Below the pieces are notes generated by a model that did not search any database, was not told the DNA's origin, and saw only the letters and a program-made list of their open reading frames with translations. DNA of 64,000 bases from Cucumis sativus (lineage: Eukaryota > Streptophyta > Magnoliopsida > Cucurbitales > Cucurbitaceae), in the NCBI RefSeq assembly GCF_000004075.3, contig NC_026660.2, positions 24,989,498-25,053,497 on the forward strand, given 5' to 3'. The position numbers were made by a program, and so were the translations under genes. Below, piece after piece: positions 36,031 to 48,800 of the stretch. Every line of letters starts with the position of its first letter. The stretch's first letter is position 1.

Positions 36031-39000
36031 TTTTATTGCTTTATAGCAGCTTGTTTAACAATGGGAAAATGGATCATTAAGAACAAAAGATCCAAATCAC
36101 TTCAGGACAGCCACAGAATTTATCTAGATAAGAAAAAGTTGTCTCGAAGATAAAAGAGAAAAGCAAGTTATTGGAAACTTACAGCATCCAACTTTCTGAA
36201 TCAAAGACTCCAACCTTTGAACTGAACAACCCCCATGCACAAATGGCAGCTCAAACTAAAATTGAAGCACCCAATTCATAATTTTCTGATATAAGAAGAT
36301 CAGATCAGACGAGAGACGATCTGTATTCCGGAAAAAGATGAAACGGAAGAAGAAATGTATCTCCAGCCAATAGCACTTCGTATTCGTTTCGCCACTTCTC
36401 CACAAATTTGCTTCAGAATTCTTAGCATTCAAGCCATCACCAAGAGATGCGCAACCTCATATGAAAAAAACCTAAAAACTCGAACACAAACGCACTGAAT
36501 TTCATTCGCTAACTTACAGAGTAGAGAATCTGAAAGCTCCCCAAGACCCAAAACATCATCACCATCTGTCGTAATACTATAATAACATCAGTGTCAAAGT
36601 GAAGAGCTGAGAATTCTGAGAAAAAACCCACCTCTTATTCGAAACCAAGATAGCGTAATATGATTAAAAAGAGAGCTCCAGTGTCGAGCATCAAGGGAAC
36701 CAACGAACAAAGCCTTGTAAGTGAAATAATTAGCGAAGAGATGCTTTAACTTTGTGAATTAAAGAAAAAATCAGAAGACCCACAAAAGAAAAAAGAATTG
36801 AAAAAGAAGAAAAAGTGAAATGAAGAGGTGGGTATGGATTATTACTTTATCTCAATACCGATTTGCCTTCATCTCACTTTTTGATGATTGTATCACCATG
36901 TGGGTCTCTCTGCAAAGCTTTCTCAGTAATCCAACAGGCACGCCCTTCCTCATCATTTCCAATTCTCATTTAAAATTTTCATTGGGTTTCCAAATGGCTC
37001 TGTTTGTTTGTTGCATCTGTGGATATTCTAGGAATGCCCCAAAATGAGAATGCTCTTTTCTTTCATTTTTATTTTGGTGGGTACGGTGGCAGTGACTGAA
37101 ATGCCCTTAAGACATTGCTAAGTTTAAGAGCTCAAAGTGGGAGCAATAATGGAGAAGAAGGGTACGTCCAGAAACAGTTCATTTTTCTTTGATTTTCTCA
37201 GTGAAAGCTACGGAATTTCACAAGTGTGGTGGGGGGAAGATGAAGAAATTTTTTGAGAATTGAAATGAAATGATGGAGATTGTCAAAAATTCCTAACAAC
37301 ATGCAAATGTCTTCTTCCGAGCTTCACTCCATTTCTCTTGTTCTTACTTGGTTTGTTTGTTAACTCTAATTTAAAAAATATATATTAAAAACTTGCAGAT
37401 CAAGTTCAACACTTTGATCAAGATTCATGATAGCTATCAGCTATGGTCATAAAAACAGAACCTATAGGATCAATATAAATGACTTTGGTGGGCCAAATTG
37501 AATTATATGGAACTTAGATTAAAGTGTGTAATGGGTTAGAGATATAAAAATAGTGGCAAAACATATAATCAAAAACACTTTTTATAAGACAATAATGATG
37601 GATACATTCTCTCATTTTTTATATATCTAACAAAAAATTGTGATAGGTATTGTGAGTCGTACTTCTAAGTATTTTTCTTTTTTAAAACATCAAGAATAAA
37701 ACAAGTTACTAACATCATCTTCAAAAGACTAAAAACATACTTTGTAAATTTGAAATTCAAACTTTGGGGAAAATCTTGTAGGTTGGAATTTAAAATAATT
37801 GGGAAGAAACAGCCTTATCTCCCCCAAAGCAAGCTGATTTGTGAAAGCTCAAATTTCATAATGCTTTCCTCCAATCAAAACTTGCTTCTTCTTCTTTTCT
37901 TTTCTTTTCTCTAATTCCATTTTGGGGCCCATACTTCTAAGTTATAATTAAAATTCAAAGCTTCTTGAAGATATTTGCTATCTTGATTTGTTCCTTTTCC
38001 TTTCTCTTTCATTCTTTTTTGAAATATAGTTTTTGCAAATAGAGATAAAGAGGAAAAACAGAGTAGACAACATCACCATCATGCAAACAGATCAGATGAC
38101 AAAATATGAAACATCGTCTTAGCAAAAGCTTTTTGACTTGTTTTTGCTTTTGATTTTTATTTCTCCTTTTAATTTCTAGGTTTTGTGGTTGATGAATTAT
38201 AATGGGACTTTGAGTGCAATTATTGAGAGTACTATTATTTCTGTTTTTCATGGATGTAAGAAATAATGAAATGGGTTTTAATTAAATGAATATAATCATC
38301 ACATGCTATTATTTCCATGCCCATCTTCAACCCACTCTCATCTTCAACTTTTATTTTCATGAAAATGGGATCTTTACTTTTAATAGATTATTCTATAAAT
38401 ACACGTTTATATACTAACTTACCAAGTTATCCATAGACCCACTACTACTCCCGAGTCATCAAAAAAACAATTATAGCATTCAAAATCAAACTATCAACTT
38501 TGTAAATGATAATTGACGTATTTACCATTAAATTGTATTTAGATCGATGATAACAAATTAAAAAGACACTAATTTCACAAACTTGCTTTAATTGAAGGTC
38601 AAAAAGAGTAAAGGTAAGATGGGATCTTTTCTTACCTAGAACGTACTTATGCTAAAATTACAAAAAAAATAGAAAACAAATGAAATATTTTTGTTACTGT
38701 GATCAAAATTCTACCTTGAATAAATCATACAACAAATTCTCAATATCACAGCATATGACACGTTTTAAGTGAAACAAGAAAAAAAGTCACGAGGATTTAT
38801 GTTCAAAATAGACAATATCATATTTTTGTGGTGATATTTGAACGGGTCGTTATCTCCTACCAACATAGACTAGAGAAAGATCTCTAATCTTGTAGGGAAA
38901 AAAGAACAAATATTTGTTCATTCAAAATGGTTGGACAAAATCTCCATAACTAGTAGTACTAAAAAAGAGGAATACAAAATTGAAGCAACTTTGTGTCATA

Positions 39001-40919
39001 ATTTAATTATGAAGGCAGTTCATTTAATGTGTTTAGAAAGAATAGAAATAGCAAAAGAGGGTATTGTGATTAATAAATGGGGTAGGAGAGGGAAATAATT
39101 GAGTAGTGATTTGGTGTAAAAATGGGCCAATGGTGACTACTCCAAATGTTACATAGGTCGTGGCCTCGTTGGCAAACATTTCCTTTCAACACACTCTTAT
39201 TTAATTTCTAACCTATGAACCTAATTACAAACACACCTTTTCACCTTCTTTTTTTCTTCTTCAACTATATTTACATTAACAACAAACCAAGATTGAAGCG
39301 CAATATTTAAACATCTAATATTTAGATGTTTAACATATGTCTTAACTAGTTGAGTTATGTTCAAGTTGTCTTTTCATTAAATAATATCTTTTCTTGTCAA
39401 GATAAATTTAGCTAATTAGAATACATCTTTAACAACATCAATCGTCACTTTCTAAAGTCTTCCATCTAGGTCGGCTCATAAATGTCAAACCATTCCAACA
39501 TCATCTATAGCCATCCAATTTTGGTGACCTACTAAGTGTGTTCATTAGGGCGGGTCTTTACTTGAAAAGTGGTGTCTCCTTCAGTAACATTAGTATATTG
39601 TCTTTCCACTTAATTCTCCTCATCATAAAAGACTACATGACTAGAAGGGGCCACATCATGGGGGAAGAAAGGTTGTGAAAGTTGCCTTACTCCAAAAATA
39701 ATGTCTTTCCCTCCCAACCCATTTGATGGTATTAATAACTACTTTGTTAGCATGGTTGCATAGTGTACATATGTATTATTATTGTACTCTTAGGACCATT
39801 CAATTATTTTCAAATATCTTATCTGTTATGGTAATGTATCTTCATTTAGTAATTAAATGCATGGTTATCATTTATTTATGTACACTCCCAATCGTTAACC
39901 TTCAACCGAAACCATACAAGTGTCTACTTCTTTACGGTTAGTCCTATCACTATCTACATATATCAATAATTATGTCATCTCAATTCAATTTATATATTAA
40001 AGTGACTATTGGTTGATGTGTTATCCAACCATTGAAAAATTCTGGTTTCTAATTTCCACAGTTAAAGAATGATAAACAACATTCTTTTTTTTTTTTTTTT
40101 TGCCAAAGAACTAACGTAGACAACACATAAGTAAAGGAGTGAAAAGCACTTCAATACTCTCAATTTTAATAGCTTTTAGTTACATATAATTACAGAATCC
40201 CATAGAAAGCTTTTGGTTTGGTAAAACTACTACAATTACTGCAATTTTCAACTGCCTTCTTTCTTTCTTTCTTACTTCCAATTGATACAAGTTTTTAACT
40301 TTTCTATTGTTTGATTCACCTGCCATTTATAAGCAAATGTCACAAACCATTTGATAAAAGAATCTTTTACACTCAAACAAAAACAGAGCAAGGACCATGC
40401 AAAAAGAATAATAATGCTTTTGTTTCCAAATCATAGGGCATTGCATGCCCATTCATGTACCCTTCTATTTCCATATATATTCCTTTCTCACTCATCTTCA
40501 TCATTTTTTATTATATTCTCACTCCTCGATTTAGTGAAAACTCATCATTATTTGACTACTCAAGAAATTGAACAATTTTGTGAAATCTAATCGATCTTAA
40601 TTCAATTGGGATACCTTACATTACAAACTTGTTTTAATTGTCATACACCCTGATTAACTGAAGCCCTTTTCAAGTTTTTAAGATCTGCATCAAATTTTCA
40701 TTACACTTTGATTAACAAAACCTTAGAGATGATTAGTTATCATCTTTCCACCAAACCCATGTGAGCAATATTAATTTTCAACTGACAAAAGAAACTTTAA
40801 GCTACAACTAACACTTATGGTTTACTTAACCATATTTAGACCAATTTCAAAAGGGCAAGGCGTTGACTAAAAAGGGTTTTTGCTGTTCGATCGTATAAGC
40901 TTTGGAAAAAGAAGAGAAA
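36031..40919. other. BTB gene leader and intergenic region before TMEM220-like gene
   Basis: The first 700 bp is less AT-rich and fits the BTB leader: it has a gtaagt donor at 36182 on the minus strand and pyrimidine/purine asymmetry. From about 37.0 to 40.9 kb the sequence is AT-rich, with no domain-bearing frame, a poly-T run (about 40.08-40.10 kb) and short TTTC tracts. No RNA gene or transposon boundary was recognised. Confidence 0.45.
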
Positions 40920-42288
40920 ATGGCAACACCCTCCAAATTATACAGCAGCTGCTCTGTGTTAATGGGGTTTTTGTTTGCTTATTCCACAGCTGTTCAGTTT
41001 AACGATCCTGGTATTCCAAACCCTTCTCTTCTTTTCTTTCAATTAACAAACTTGTGAATCGAAGATCCGAACTTTTCAAAATCTCAGGCTGCTTTCTGTT
41101 GGTGATGATCTGACAACAGAAAATTTGATGAAGTTGAAATTGTGTGTTTGAATAATGTAATTTAGAAAACAAAAGCTTATTGGAGGGGTTAAACAATGCA
41201 GCAGCTACTTTTATACTGTTTAATAAAAGAATTTATGAAATGTATTTCGAACTCAAAAACATCACATGTGGATTAGTGGATTTTTCCTGTTACATGTGCA
41301 ACCGTTTTCACAGTAAGAGACTATGATCCAACTACTCGCTACAGCTTTCAATTAGAGTAAGTATTTAGGCATCATGATACAATCATATCACAACTTAACA
41401 GAAGTGTATCAGAGGAGTATATACTTTTAGACTTCTACCGTTTATGTTAGTATATTTATGATAATACTATAATTGTTAAGGCATTTCCAAGACATGTTCC
41501 CTGATACCGCTATATAATTACAATCTATCTTTTATTTAATGGATACGGAGCACCAATGCTTTAGGAATACGTATATTTCAAACGTGTGTCTGACCCGTTA
41601 TTCTAAATTACTGAAGAAATGTACATCTTGTAAAAGCCATTCAATTACTTTTCCTAATTCTGATATTGACTTGAGCAGATTGGTATTTATGGGTTCCACT
41701 TTATGGCTGTGCTTGTGCTGTGAATCTTCTCAAATGGAACGTCTCTTTAGAAGCCATGAATAATGTTGCCAAGGCAGCAATGGGAGTTGGAATATGTTTG
41801 TGGGTGAAGGTTGTAGCAGAGGATTATATGAATGGAATTGCAGGTTTTCTCTCTCTAGATTTAAGTGAGAGAGTGGTGAGGGAGAAAACAGGAAGTGGAT
41901 TGGTTGTGTGTTCCATGATTTTGCATCTGATAGCTGCATCTTCATCATCCCCAAAACTTCGTAGAACAAGTAAAAGTAAAAGTAAAAGGGTGTTTCCAAG
42001 ACATCTCACATATGGTAAGGCTATAAGCTCATTCTTCTCTCTTTGGTTACAAATGGAAATTAGAGAGGCTAAAATTAAACCAACATCAAGGTACGGGAAA
42101 CAAAAATCGAATTTGAAAAAACTATTTTAATCTTTGGTATAAGTTATGATTAATTAGGTATCGATATACTGTTTTATAAGCCTAAAGAATATTTTCAATT
42201 GATTGCAGGAATAGCATGTTTGGTGGCATTTAGTTATGGACTTCCCATTTTCTTCTTCTTGGTGAAAAAGGGCAAAATGAAATTCTGA
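40920..42288 (+). CDS. TMEM220-like four-helix membrane protein
   Basis: Exons join(40920..41010, 41679..42014, 42209..42288) give 168 residues with consistent phases; donors are CCTG|gtattc and TATG|gtaagg. The start ATG opens MATPSKLYSSCSVLMGFLF. Predicted membrane helices are about 10-27 (SVLMGFLFAYSTAVQF), 33-48 (after the conserved FNDPDW: WVPLYGCACAVNLL), near 110-125 (GLVVCSMILHLIAA) and 148-164 (CLVAFSYGLPIFFFLV). The FNDPDW-type motif and four-helix size match the transmembrane protein 220 family, whose biochemical role is not established. A Ser-rich then Lys/Arg-rich cytosolic-looking segment (SSSSPKLRRTSKSKSKR) lies before the last helix. The gene converges on SUVR5, with 586 bp between stop codons. 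Confidence 0.75.
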
Positions 42289-42874
42289 AACATGTTGCAC
42301 AAATCTCACTCTACAAACTTCAAAGGAATGGAAAGAGTTCTTGAGTTCAACATTGGTCGATTTAGTTCATGTATTTTTCCAATTTATAATGCAAACTCTC
42401 CATAAAATTGATCTGTTCTGATATAACAATTGAATGATCTGCCACAATTGTAAACTATGATACACTTTCAAAACAACCCATCACAACAACCAAATGAAAA
42501 AAGAAAAGAAAAGAAAAGGGGAACATATTTATTCCTAAAACTTCCTTGAAACTTTGGAAAAAAGCATATACAATTTGCTAAACTAAGTTGGTCCAGTAGT
42601 AAAAGTAAGATAAATCCATAGCTACAAACTAGAGAAGGTTAGAGGGCATTGACATCTTTTCAACCGGAAACAAATTCCTACGTACAGAAAATTTGTTTTG
42701 CCATTTTCCTCCGACCTCCAGGGTGAGGGAGTTGTTTGGCTAGACGAGGGAATAAACCTTAAAACAGTGCAGGATGTGTGCTCTCAGAACCTCTCCTGCT
42801 CGTTGTTCCAAAATTTAAGGCTCCAGGTCTTTTTCCCTCGAATGATAGGTTGAACATGTTCATCAAATATGACC
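42289..42874. other. Convergent 3' UTR region between TMEM220-like and SUVR5
   Basis: The first part is AT-rich TMEM220-like 3' UTR. The part next to SUVR5 (about 42.70-42.87 kb) is GC-richer and stays open in a second minus-strand frame for 39 codons, discussed as a finding. An (AAAAG)n tract lies at about 42.50-42.52 kb. Confidence 0.4.
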
Positions 42875-45800
42875 TCAGCAACTTGAAGATTCACAGCCAC
42901 TTCCTACGGGCAGTAGCTCACGTCGGTAATTGAATGTCAACTCTTCACCTGTAGCTATCTGCAGGAATACATGTACAGGAGTCTTAATATGAGATTGTGA
43001 TTGCTTGTACAGAATGTTTCTTGGTTATATAAAAAGAAGTCGAAAATCAAACGAAGGTCCTAAACTTGGTTGGTACTATTAAACCAAGCACTTACATTCC
43101 GGTTAGCATACAATCCAATGTGTGAGCGTTGATATTCCATGCTTTCGACAAGGACTTGGTAAGTTACAAGATTTGGTGAGCAACTGCAAACGAGAAAGAA
43201 ATTCAATTGTAAAAAAGTAAATCAGTAGATCTCTTGAAAAATACATGATACAGCATTAACTGTCTCTCGAAACTTCACATTGAAAAGTAACAAGATGTAT
43301 AATTAATATTAGTGTTACCAATCAGTTAAATGCAATTTAGATAAATCAAGAATCTTATTATTAAAAAGTTAACGGGTAAAGAACACCACATGCCTATTCC
43401 ATACATAATGTAGCTTGCATAAAATAATATGTGGTGAAAGTGGTTTTAACGGAACTGATTAGCAACTTTCTGGAAATTCAAAAGAAACGATCCCCAAGCA
43501 GATAATAAATAAGCCAGCAAGTTGATTGGTCTTAAAATGATCATAAAAGTTTCAGAAATAAACACAGTAAAATTACCAAATTTCTGAACGAGTGGAAAGT
43601 ATACGTGGAACACAAATCTCTGCTCACCTGTGATTTATAAATCTCGAAACATTTCCATAATGTGTGGCATCAATAATATATCTGGCTGATCCGTCAACCA
43701 ATCTGCTAATGTCATTAATATGAGCATCCACATCCAAGAAATAGCAGTTGCCTTCGCTGTTATACCTAATAAAAGATATATTGGATCATATATAGAAGAA
43801 AATATAAAAAAAATGATTTTAAAGAGAACTTCAAAAAAAATGATACAGACTTGTCACGTCTCCTGTTTGCTTCCTGCTCATCCAACACCTCCCCAACATA
43901 CTCGCAAACAAATGTACCACGCATGATTGCTTCACCAGCCCTCACCGCCCATCCCTGTTTTGTTTTTACAACTTCATATAAGAAACTACTGAAAACAACA
44001 GCTGGGAAACTAGAGGCAATATACAAGTTAGCAGGAAAAGAAATATCATTGAGATACAAAAGCGAGAAATTGCCTTTGTCTCTGTCATGAAGACTTCAAG
44101 TTTCACGTGAACTCCATTTTGCAACACTCTATTTGGACAGGCCCTACTACAGCTACACCTTTCATTACACTCATAGACAAGGTAACCTTCCTGCAGAAAC
44201 AAAAAACCCAATCTGAGACAAATGATACATTAAACGGTAGGAACAAAATGAAACATGGTTTTAAAATTTGAGGATTTTAAGAACCAAGGACAACATGTTG
44301 CAATGGTTCAGAGAAGATGATTCAACAGCAGATGAATTAACAAAATCAAAACAGACGGCAAGTTTATTTAGGGTACTTAGACCCATTCATATTCCATATA
44401 AGGATGGAAAAAACAAATCTGTAATCTTCAAAGTAACAAATAAGCATGAGTAAATTGAAGGGAAATTATTCCAAGTGACAAAACTGTAGAAAATATTTAC
44501 AAATATGGCAAAATTTAAAATATTTACAAATATGGCAAAATTTTATAATCTATCAATGATAGGATTCTCCCATTGATAGATTATGAAATTTTGTTATATT
44601 TGTAAATATTTTGGCTCATTTTGCTATATTTAAAAGAAGCCCTAAAATTAAGTTAACTTCATATGAAATATGAATGTGTCCATGTACCTTAAAGAAAAAG
44701 TTAAACTCAACAAACTAGCAATTAAATAAAAATAAAGTAAGAGAAAGGAGGTAAGAATAAACAATATAAAGAGTGTTGGCAGTAGATCAAAAACATTGTT
44801 GCATCAAGAAACGTGACTGTGTTGGCTGGAAAGTAATGTAAAACATACCTCCAGAATAATTTGACCATTCTCGTCATATGGGAACCTGCGACGCATGGGA
44901 TTCCCATAAATGTCCTTTGGGTCTTCGTAATCACTATTAAAGAGGTATACATGATCACATGTTTCGGAAGAACAGAGTAAATGGGGGCAGGCACATCCGA
45001 ACTGCAGACTCTGGACATGATGCAAACATAAAAATAACTTTACATTGTGTACGTTGAAAATTTATAATCATAGTTAGGTTTAGTCAAAAACAATTCTGGG
45101 AAGTAATATAAAGGCATTTAAAACCCTGCCAAAGCCAGAACAATACAGATAATCCTAGATGGTATGAATGGATAATGTTGGCCTCTCAACTAAGGATGCA
45201 TATGCAGATTGTGCAAGAAAATTTACACGAGCCCATTTGGTAGTTAAATCATAATGTGATAAACATTAGAAAGAGGTATAGAAACATTAATGAACAAAAA
45301 CACAATAGGGAGAACTCGCATATAATCAACACAATCTTTCATGTTGAAGAAAGAAAAAAGTTCTTTGACATCAAGAATTTATATCAGTTTAGCGTTAGCC
45401 TTGAGATAAAAAGTAATTCATAGATAACTACCTCTGTGTCAATGGCGAGGGATTTATCAAGCAACGGTTTCTTAATGTAGATAAAATCCTCCCAAGGCAC
45501 CGAGTGTCCAACATTTTGACCATCATCAGCTACACAGACCACAGGAACTAATTCCTGGCCAAAGCTTATATCTTCACACAAAACAACAGTCTTTTCCCTA
45601 AACTGCTGGCTTGAAAGATGATCTTTCCATTTGCTATTCACAGGATCAGGAGTGCATGCATTCTTGTTGTCTCCAAAACCATTTGGATGAGGCATCAAAA
45701 GAGGATATGTCTCACATCCTTTAGGACAAACAAATCCCTTCATATTCCAGTTAACTTCGCCTTTTTCCCTGCATAATTCAACTGCCTTAAGGTAAAAATA

Positions 45801-48800
45801 CTCTGGTAATACTCCAAACTTCTGTTCCAGAAGGACTTTAAATTTGACCTTGCAACAGGCAGAGTGAGCAATAGACAAAATGTCAATATTGGTAGGAGAT
45901 AGTTTTCTTTTCTGAATCTCAGAAACAAATGCCTTGGCAACAATTGAACCTTGGGTTAATTTACGAGAACTTGCTAACTGGGACACATGAGGTTGAAGAT
46001 CTACACTTCCTGTGCTTAGTAATTTTGAAGCTTGGATATGTTTTTTCATGCTAGCTTTTGTTCTGTTTCTGATCCTATTTGACACACCTGCCTTAGTCTT
46101 CTTAAATCTAGGATGACCAAGTTTCCCAGACTTTGATTTATAAGCATAATAATTAAATCCCCTCTTTGCAGGTCGAGAGTTAACTAAACCTGGCCCCATA
46201 TGCGCAGCTTGATGGTGACGACCGAGATCAGGCAGTAAATCAAACTTCAAACCACAGAACCTACAGTTAAACTTTCGTAAACCTCCTACATTCTTGTTGT
46301 CATTTTCCTTAGAAACTATATTACGCTGCTTGGGTTTGACTGGGGAATCCTCACCGGAAGAAGAATTCTGCCGCCTACTAGAATTTGACAATCTAAAATC
46401 ATTCGGATGAACAGCAACTACATGTAACCATAATTGTTCGGAATTCCCAAAATGGCTGCCACAAGGAATACACTGCAGAAGCATGCATTGCTCAACAAAT
46501 GGTGCATGGTGTCTCTCCTGCACATGAGTTTCTAAAACTTTCTTATTGGTGAACGAATCTAGGCAGATGGCACAAGCATAACCTCTGAACAACCACTGTG
46601 CTTCCTTTTTATGGCCATCCATGAAGTGAGTACTGAGTGCTTGATCATCAAGAAATTCTTCTGAGCAAATTTTGCATCTGATACTCATATCATCACCGCA
46701 ATTACCTGAAGTTAATAATGCCCCTGAAGTTGCTGCTCCCATTGAAGGTGAGGAAAGTTGTGCGTCTTCAGCATCAAATCCCCATATCCTTTTTAATCTT
46801 TCCTTTTCACGACAAACCAATTTCAAAAATTGTTCTCCAACTCCCAAATTTTTAGAAGCTTCAGAAAGTGCCCATTGAAATTGAACCTCCATAGGAACTG
46901 GATTCCTCAGTGATAAAATACTTTTAAAAAGCCTGTAAAATAGCTCACAAGCTTGATGCAAATGTATTTTTGGCTCTTGTGAGTCACAGTCTCTTAAAAG
47001 ATCCATGAATACTTCCTTTGATATTACTCTACTCTTACCATTTCTCGCCCGTTTAAGCCAGCTAGGTAGGTGTTTTTCACAATAAAGGGAATGGCGTTTT
47101 GGGCTTTCTAAACATGGATTACTGTCAATATGTTCGCAAGACCCAATACAATGTCGAAGTTCCGAGGCAATAGAATCTTTTCCATGATGTTCAAGCTTGT
47201 CAGACGAGCTGTTTCCATTATTGGTCACATCACCCTCGTCCACCCCAAGGGGATTTTCTTTATTACTGGCATCTTCTACACTATAAATGTCTTGTTGCTT
47301 CTCAATAAGCTTATTTCCAACGGAAGTGGACTCTGTTTTTGTTTCACCCCTTGGCCTGTGCTTCTTACAGAACGAGGAGCCAAACAAGGATCGATGCTTG
47401 CACCTACTTCCAAGAACAGTAGTACCTTGGCACATTGGCGATTCGACAGAACGAGTCTGTTCTTTCTTATCGGAGTTGCCAGTGAAACGAGAGGACAAAT
47501 GAACACAACAGTAAACATCACCCTCATTAGCCCACCTAACACACTGCCGTCCCTTGGATTCAATAAAAGCTATGCATTGTCTGTTCTTATTGCCATAAGT
47601 TAAGGATTTTTCTGCAGCAACTTCAGCTCGGGGCATCAGTTCCACATCCTTGCAAGAGGCTAGATCCAAATTTCCAGTTTGAGCTACAATCCCAGTCATT
47701 CGGCCAGATATAGTATTGAGTGAACCGGCTGATGTAGCAATCTCTCTTGCCTCTCCTTTGTGAGATTCAGATGATAATTTAGCATTTAAACTGTTTTGGT
47801 TATTGAAAAAACCAGAATCAATATCAAGAGCCATAGCTTGATCTGAGCACTTTGATTCCATCAGTGAAGGATGTGCCTCTGCCCGACGAACTTCAAGCTT
47901 GGGTCTCTTCCTGCTAACTTGGAGAGCTGTAGCTAAGAAAGCTTCAACAGTCTGCTGCTCTTTGTCTTTCGTAATGGGAAGGGTGGGAGATATTGAAAAC
48001 CATTTTGTAACTTCATGCTTCCAGGTTTTCCACACAGAACTAAAAGTAGGCTGCACTGGTGCATCACCGTGAGACTTCACTTTGTCCCACAAAATAGCAT
48101 CAGCCAATTCCTAAAAAAATATAAGGAAAAAGAGAGAGAGAAAGCTAGATCACTGAAATGTTTGATATAGCAATAGCTTTTGGTCATCAAAATTGGATAA
48201 TTTAAGCTTATTTATCAATACAACAATTCTCTATTTCCTAATTAAGAAAAAAGTTGGGCAGATCATACCGTCTCTACAAAATTACATGGCACTTGTTGAG
48301 AAATTATCAGAAAGTTACCACAAAAAAATTATCAAAGAGAATTGGAAGAAGAAGGGGTTCCATCAAGCTATTTGAGCTGCTTCATCAATAAACACGATGG
48401 AATAAAAATAATCAGTGCGTAAGCATTACCTCCTTGAGCATTTCAATAATTTCTGCAGTTTGAGCATTTTGGCATCGATGTATCCAAGAATGCAAAGAAT
48501 TTTGAAGCCAATCTGAATTTATGAAGCACTGCACTATCATCTGCAAAGGGAAGAACATTAGTTTATCACTATCCAAAAAAGAAATCATTCACGGGAATAC
48601 AGGAGCCTACGAGAAGGTGAACCATAGGGTTCAAACAATGTTGAAAGATCTTAAAAAGAAAAACTTTCCCCACTCCCTGAGCATAGTTGGGACAAACCCT
48701 AGAATATAAACCTGAACCTTTCAATCAACTATGGGTGATAGAGAAAAAATGTGGAATTGAGCCAAACAAAAAGCCTAGAATCAGATTTTTGAAATATAAT

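Noticed and set aside
40083..40102. Poly-T run considered as a retroelement tail
   Set aside because: No recognisable retroelement body or target-site duplication on either side.
39723..40590. Short plus-strand frames of 72 and 79 codons
   Set aside because: AT-rich, no family resemblance and no splice context.
47130..47603. 157-codon plus-strand frame
   Set aside because: It is antisense to the large SUVR5 exon, whose zinc-finger and SET content is clear.
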